A model generated the notes under the pieces. That model had not been told where the DNA came from and ran no database searches. It saw nothing but the letters and a program-made list of their open reading frames with translations. A DNA stretch of 10,020 nt from Planctomycetota bacterium (GTDB lineage Bacteria > Planctomycetota > UBA8742 > SKZP01). The stretch lies in the NCBI GenBank assembly GCA_007127275.1, contig SKZP01000699.1:1-10020 (forward strand), in the 5' to 3' direction. Shown in pieces: positions 7,601 to 10,020 of this stretch; position 1 is the first letter of the stretch; each line of letters starts with the position of its first letter. A program made the position numbers and the translations under genes.

Positions 7601-8076
7601 TGAAGGAAAACGTGGCAAGCGCCCGGTACGTCCACCTCGCTACGCATGGCGTGCTCGACGAGGTGGCGCCGTCGACCTCGGGCTTGGCGCTCGCGGACCC
7701 GCAGCGCTTCGGCGAAGGAAACGAAGACGGCTTTCTTTATCTAGCCGAGATTTTCAACCTCGAATTGAGCGCTGAGCTGGTCGTGCTTTCCGCCTGCCAA
7801 ACCGGACTCGGCCGCATGGTTACCGGCGAAGGGGTGGAAGGCATGACGCGCGCGTTTCTCTACGCCGGAGCCCCCCGCGTCGTCGTCTCCCTTTGGGCGG
7901 TCGACGACGACTCGACGGCGCGGTTGATGCCGCGCTTTTATGAAGCTTACTGGGCAGGCGAGCAACAAGCGCGGCCGGCCCGCGCCCTCGTCGAGGCCAA
8001 GCGAGACTTGATTGAGCGGGAGACCCACGCCGCTCCCATGTTTTGGGCCCCCTTTGTCGCCACTGGCGCGCGGTAA
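4630..8076 (+). CDS. Secreted TPR-repeat CHAT-domain protein (caspase-like peptidase)
   Basis: CHAT domains are caspase/separase-related cysteine peptidase folds, usually joined to TPR scaffolds; known examples include the CRISPR-linked TPR-CHAT (Craspase). Residues 1 to about 45 look like a signal peptide: Arg18, then a hydrophobic core ATLFGALACVMLAALAG, then small residues including APA (39-41). Residues about 55-660 are helical TPR-like repeats (for example RLRDARRLLDEALELD, EARATRTLHEALALARRSGN). SKARAFLDMLAEAE (about 669-682) is the usual TPR-to-CHAT linker, followed by a coiled coil at about 697-752. The CHAT domain spans about 770-1148, with PDGILHYLPFEAL (859-871), catalytic His1006 in HLATHG, catalytic Cys1056 in SACQTG, and WAVDDDSTARLM near the end. 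Both dyad residues are intact, so activity is expected. Target and trigger are unknown. ATG 4630 lacks a clear Shine-Dalgarno but yields the full signal peptide. The export signal suggests a periplasmic or surface role. Confidence 0.92.
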   Translation: MPGRGSPSLRADTFASVRATLFGALACVMLAALAGHGGAPAGPGQAAALEPPPLRSADVPLRIWTEYMEARNIRAQRPREAVERMQSLFERVDAETHPRGKCLLGLNAAREVYRQFARHTEAQRLLKQVREVADESGFTLLRGHVRVALAELFVAAGRLRDARRLLDEALELDGIGDDVRASATVWKGTVLFELGEPEAMRVLERGRDLASEAGELESAVRYVLTLAHHFERENRSLGQIERLFQIGRRLIPDRRFDLENRMHGELWLAQSQVYWRRFEREKAVDALEQADEWFRRTTSYANRLRIWMTKAELMLDVGGYEEAHEICVDAQEYLARNDMREPGLQARLALLQAEAARGRGDFEQASEILGAAYELLGEQGTPRLRARLYRFESRVLRGQAQVQNALERLQRAHAVYAEVGDVDGEIAVQHAIGEIYWQLGNEARATRTLHEALALARRSGNVRQLARVLTAVGRATGDERMLVEAAEHAEELGDERQRGWAKLTLAQLQHEQGRLDEAESAVTVAIRCARDRYAPLGVESRLQRTRLLLRRHAKQLAEGEEQRAAEHLARADAWARDALEVARPTRDATLIMQVHAMYGRILRLKGNPEDALRFFAEAAADLEHARRSLDSTDTRATLYAQNRFVFSNLIDLATELGREAEALQWSETSKARAFLDMLAEAEANVRTGIDPELLSEERALLSELSAVQETRMSLLELGEDAQNRLAALESEARALEQRFDELKERIRRASPAYHALHYPEPATLEEIQAHLGDRQMLLAYSLGETRSHLFAVTPEGLHWEALPGEAFIARLVRYQRDLMISGSPLVLEELARHSAALGRLLLGDVAELLQHYPEVVIAPDGILHYLPFEALAVNEPAEPPQTFADLPYLVLSLDEVVYVPSSTVFVELQRRTQREERNEGEADPFLLALGDPVFAGETDGGDVDPAASETALFPRLPFTKPEVEEIHALAESKHPGANELLVREAATEEALKENVASARYVHLATHGVLDEVAPSTSGLALADPQRFGEGNEDGFLYLAEIFNLELSAELVVLSACQTGLGRMVTGEGVEGMTRAFLYAGAPRVVVSLWAVDDDSTARLMPRFYEAYWAGEQQARPARALVEAKRDLIERETHAAPMFWAPFVATGAR

Positions 8077-8159
8077 TAAGCTTGCTCGCATGCGGAGAAC
8101 GTGCCGGCGTGCCGCGTTAGAGCAGCGCTTTCACGCAGATTCAACAAAAGCGCGAGCGC

Positions 8160-8173
8160 AGGGCGTCAGCCCT
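8160..8173. repeat. Small palindrome in the CHAT 3' intergenic region
   Basis: AGGGC (8160-8164), loop GTCA, GCCCT (8169-8173) form a 5-bp hairpin in the 227-nt gap after the CHAT gene. It has the look of a short dispersed intergenic repeat, but only one copy is seen here. Confidence 0.25.
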
Positions 8174-8249
8174 ACGAGGCGTATTCGCTGCATCACGTGC
8201 GTCGCCTTGCAGGGCGTGGCATCCCTCGGCAAAGCATCCCTCACAAAAC

Positions 8250-8276
8250 CGCCCGCGGTGTCGCACACCGCGGGCG
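8250..8276 (-). terminator. Intrinsic terminator with a 12-bp perfect stem between convergent genes
   Basis: CGCCCGCGGTGT (8250-8261), loop CGC, ACACCGCGGGCG (8265-8276) is a perfect 12-bp GC-rich hairpin. Read on the minus strand, it lies 28 nt past the stop of the beta-rich protein gene and is followed by GTTTTGTG, a fair U-tract. On the plus strand it is followed by TTCTGTGT, a weaker tract, so it may also stop read-through from the CHAT gene. Confidence 0.75.
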
Positions 8277-8303
8277 TTCTGTGTCGTCAGTTACGCGGCC
8301 GCT

Positions 8304-8927
8304 CTACTCGAAGTAGACGGTGAAGCCAGCGGCACCCAGCACGTCGCCGCGGTTGCCGAGAAACAGCGCGAAGTCGTCGCCGGACCCAAAGGGGCCCACC
8401 GGACCGAAGACGCCTTGGTCGCCGAAGCGCATCGCAATGCCGAATTGCAGCGTGAAGCTAACCTGCGGATGCACGAAGTACTCGAGCGTCAACGGCACGG
8501 TCAGCACGAACTCGGCATTCGTGTTGTTGCCGGGTACGCCGAGCACACCGAGGTCGAGGTGACCGCCGACGCCGAAGTAAAAGGCGCCGGGGTCGTAAAC
8601 GAAGTTGTAGAGCACGCCAAATCCGAGGAAGAAGCCGGCATGGGTTCCCAAGGGCTCGGGATCCGCGACAATCAGGAGGCCGAAGTTTGCATTGAGGTTC
8701 AACTCTTCGGTGAGCCAGTACCGCGCCGTGGTTGCCGCGTTCCCGCCGAGGTTGACGTTGAAGCCGAGCCCGAAGCGCCCGGTCATTAACTCTTCAATGG
8801 GTGCCTCCTCATTGTTTTCCGCGACCTCGCGGTTGTCGGCGTCTTGGCCCAGCGCGTGGTCGTTCCAACCGAAGAGGAAAAGCGCGACGACGACAACGAA
8901 ACCGGCGGATGTCTGAAAGCACTTCAT
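8304..8927 (-). CDS. Secreted beta-rich protein, probable small outer-membrane beta-barrel (207 aa)
   Basis: I do not recognise a named family. Residues 1-28 form a signal peptide: MKCFQT, hydrophobic core AGFVVVVALFLFGW, likely cleavage near HALG/QD. An acidic stretch follows (DADNREVAENNEEAPIEE). From about residue 50 to the end the sequence alternates polar and hydrophobic or aromatic residues and is rich in glycine (RFGLGFNVNLGG, GAFYFGVGGHLDLGVLG, VSFTLQFGIAMRFG). This suits about eight transmembrane beta strands, ending in an aromatic-rich last strand, AAGFTVYFE. That points to an eight-stranded outer-membrane barrel, function unknown. The start at 8927 was preferred over an in-frame ATG at 8984 because AAAGGAA lies about 9 nt upstream and the signal peptide then sits at the N-terminus. 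The gene is convergent with the CHAT gene, shares the terminator region, and is probably a single-gene transcript. Confidence 0.75.
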   Translation of the reverse strand: MKCFQTSAGFVVVVALFLFGWNDHALGQDADNREVAENNEEAPIEELMTGRFGLGFNVNLGGNAATTARYWLTEELNLNANFGLLIVADPEPLGTHAGFFLGFGVLYNFVYDPGAFYFGVGGHLDLGVLGVPGNNTNAEFVLTVPLTLEYFVHPQVSFTLQFGIAMRFGDQGVFGPVGPFGSGDDFALFLGNRGDVLGAAGFTVYFE

Positions 8928-9065
8928 GGGCCCACGTTCCTTTCTGCTCAGAGCGTTTCGGTGAATCTGTGAGAAGGAGGGCAAGGAAACTCACGCGGCG
9001 GCTGCGCCACACGCTCTCGACGCGACGTTCTCGAACGGCGCGCAGACTCGCGTGAAAGAGCGCGT

Positions 9066-9093
9066 ATCATAACTGCGTCCGCTACTTGTGCCA
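9066..9093 (-). promoter_or_regulatory. Candidate promoter for the beta-rich protein gene
   Basis: Read on the minus strand, TATGAT (9071-9066) is a good -10 box. TGGCAC (9093-9088) lies 16 nt upstream as a weak -35, and TTGCTG (9097-9092) is a better match but at a 20-nt spacing. Transcription would start near 9059 and give a leader of about 130 nt. It is the best sigma70-like match on this strand, but the organism's promoter rules are unknown. Confidence 0.35.
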
Positions 9094-9211
9094 GCAAGGA
9101 TTGTTGGCGGCAAGCAAGATCAATGAACGAAACAAGTTTGCGCGAGTTGTGACGCAGCGGAGCGGTGGAATTCGTGACTTTTCGTTTCGCCACAGCGAAC
9201 GCAGAGAACAC

Positions 9212-9249
9212 GAAGAGCAAGGGGGAGAGAGAAAGCGAGGGAGAGGGGG
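9212..9249 (+). repeat. Purine-rich (GA) low-complexity tract
   Basis: About 38 nt consisting almost only of G and A on the plus strand, broken by two single C residues (runs such as GGGGGAGAGAGAAAG). It sits directly after CACAGCGAACGCAGAGAACA. It is low-complexity, not coding, and lies in the long leader or upstream region of both divergent genes. Confidence 0.6.
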
Positions 9250-9521
9250 CCGCGAAGGGAGGAGCGTCCCCTGTATCAAAAAGGACGTCTCCCACCTGCG
9301 AGCGACCCGCCACAACAGGGCCTCCCCGGACTACAAAAAGGCAGGGCCCCGCGTTGAAGTCTCAAGAAAAAGCGGCGACGTGCCTCGGTCAGCACCCCTT
9401 GCTTCGCGAGTCGTTTTTCGGCATCTCGGCGGAAAGCCGCCGTTTGCCCATACGCGAGGTTTCCGTCCGCGGGATGAACGGCCCCTTCTGGGCAGTCGTG
9501 GGCGGGGCGCAATTTTTTGCG

Positions 9522-9527
9522 TATGAT
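9522..9527 (+). promoter_or_regulatory. Candidate -10 box upstream of the P-loop gene
   Basis: TATGAT at 9522-9527 lies just after an AT-rich patch (CGCAATTTTTTGCG) in otherwise GC-rich DNA. No good -35 lies 16-18 nt upstream (TGGGCG at 9499-9504). If used, the leader to ATG 9646 would be about 110 nt. The CGCAA/TTGCG arms around the T-run could also be a small operator. Confidence 0.25.
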
Positions 9528-9645
9528 CGGGAGCAGGTCCGTCGCCGCAGGCGGATTCGCTTCGTTTGAACGGTGTACACGGAACGGGAGACGGCTCGTT
9601 GGGTTTCGAGTTCGTTCGTGAGTGCATGTGTGACTTTGGAGCGCC

Positions 9646-10020
9646 ATGATGTCGAATGCGCCGGCCACGCCCGCTGCCGAGCCTACCCCGCTGCCGCCGC
9701 GCAGTGCGAGCCAGCCGCCGAACGGTGCCGGGCCACGCACCGAGACGCGAGTCGCCGCGCGTCACGACGTGGGCGGGCGACCGGTGCGCATTGGCCTGCT
9801 TGGCACCTCCGGTGCGGGAAAGACCACCTACCAGACCGCGCTCGCCTACACGCTGGTGCGCCAGCACGACTCCGAGCACGACCCCGACGAGCCGCTCTAC
9901 GGCCAGCCGGTCGGCCAGGAGACGCGCCAGTTCTTGAGCGTGCGCGTCCAGGAGCTTGTCCAGGGGCGCTTTCCGTTGCCGACCAACGATGCGACGCAGT
10001 TGCTCTACAAGCTCGACACC
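9646..10020 (+). CDS. P-loop NTPase, probably a TRAFAC-type (double-)GTPase; 5' part only
   Basis: The first 125 codons are present and the gene runs off the right edge. Residues 1-45 are a flexible Pro/Ala-rich tail. Residues 47-61 (VRIGLLGTSGAGKTT) are a strand followed by a Walker A P-loop, GTSGAGKT (53-60), with Lys59 and Thr60 as the phosphate- and Mg-binding residues. A helix (YQTALAYTLVR) follows. The later segment VQELVQGRFPLPTNDATQLLYKLDT has the 'GxxPxxT' layout followed by a strand that I associate with the bacterial TRAFAC/DO-GTPase families, where the Thr acts as switch I. That points to a GTPase rather than an ABC or AAA+ ATPase, but the specificity motif (NKxD) lies outside the window. 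There is no signal peptide, so it is cytoplasmic. GGAG lies 4 nt before ATG 9646 and 7 nt before the adjacent ATG 9649, so either may be the start. Confidence 0.75.
   Translation, partial: MMSNAPATPAAEPTPLPPRSASQPPNGAGPRTETRVAARHDVGGRPVRIGLLGTSGAGKTTYQTALAYTLVRQHDSEHDPDEPLYGQPVGQETRQFLSVRVQELVQGRFPLPTNDATQLLYKLDT

Larger units (their letters stand above)
8928..9645. other. Long divergent intergenic region (718 nt)
   Basis: It lies between the beta-rich protein gene (leftward) and the P-loop gene (rightward). Open frames here are low-complexity or arginine/serine-rich with no good starts, so I treat it as non-coding. It holds a candidate minus promoter (9066-9093), a purine-rich tract (9212-9249), a 6-bp hairpin CGGCGG-AAAG-CCGCCG (9427-9442) followed by TTT, and a candidate plus -10 box (9522-9527). 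An unseen small RNA or small peptide gene cannot be excluded. Confidence 0.6.

Noticed and set aside
6706..7647. A 313-codon minus-strand frame opposite the CHAT gene
   Set aside because: Composition is that of reverse-translated coding DNA, and it overlaps the CHAT domain core on the other strand.
9086..9569. Two overlapping plus-strand frames of 134-146 codons in the last intergenic region
   Set aside because: They read through the GA tract, are low-complexity, lack good starts and resemble no protein.

Overview
The window is GC-rich DNA (roughly 60-65% by eye) with long, well-spaced genes. It comes from a Gram-negative-type (diderm) bacterium: there is a periplasmic cytochrome c heme lyase, two ExbD/TolR-like membrane-anchored proteins, a secreted beta-rich protein that looks like a small outer-membrane barrel, and an exported TPR-CHAT protein. 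Large TPR-CHAT proteins together with a P-loop protein of the GTPase type seen here suggest Myxococcota, Planctomycetota or a related, poorly cultured lineage. The sequence alone does not settle which.

Layout, left to right. (1) 1-1788, minus strand: the N-terminal 596 codons of a CcmF-type cytochrome c heme lyase, running off the left edge. A possible 33-codon leader ORF with a strong Shine-Dalgarno lies just upstream. (2) 1904-2270: a divergent intergenic region with a possible 52-aa ORF and two short inverted repeats. (3) 2271-4422, plus strand: a compact run of three genes with gaps of 48 and 40 nt. It holds an ExbD/TolR-like protein with the channel Asp, a second single-pass protein with an ExbD-like periplasmic domain but no membrane Asp, and an isoaspartyl peptidase/L-asparaginase-family Ntn-hydrolase. 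Codon use in the first two is visibly less GC-biased than in the flanking genes. (4) 4423-4629: an intergenic region with an 8-bp hairpin, direct repeats and a possible terminator. (5) 4630-8076, plus: a large secreted TPR-CHAT protein with an intact His/Cys dyad. (6) 8304-8927, minus: a secreted, beta-rich protein convergent with the CHAT gene, with a 12-bp perfect hairpin between the two that can serve as terminator. (7) 8928-9645: a long divergent intergenic region with candidate promoters on both strands and a purine-rich tract. (8) 9646-10020, plus: the start of a P-loop protein, probably a GTPase, cut by the right edge.

No RNA gene, CRISPR array, transposase or prophage gene is visible. 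The genes do not form one obvious pathway. The parts most worth a second look are the ExbD-like pair with no ExbB/TolQ partner next to it, the exported caspase-like CHAT protein with its neighbouring barrel and P-loop gene, and the large insertion in CcmF.
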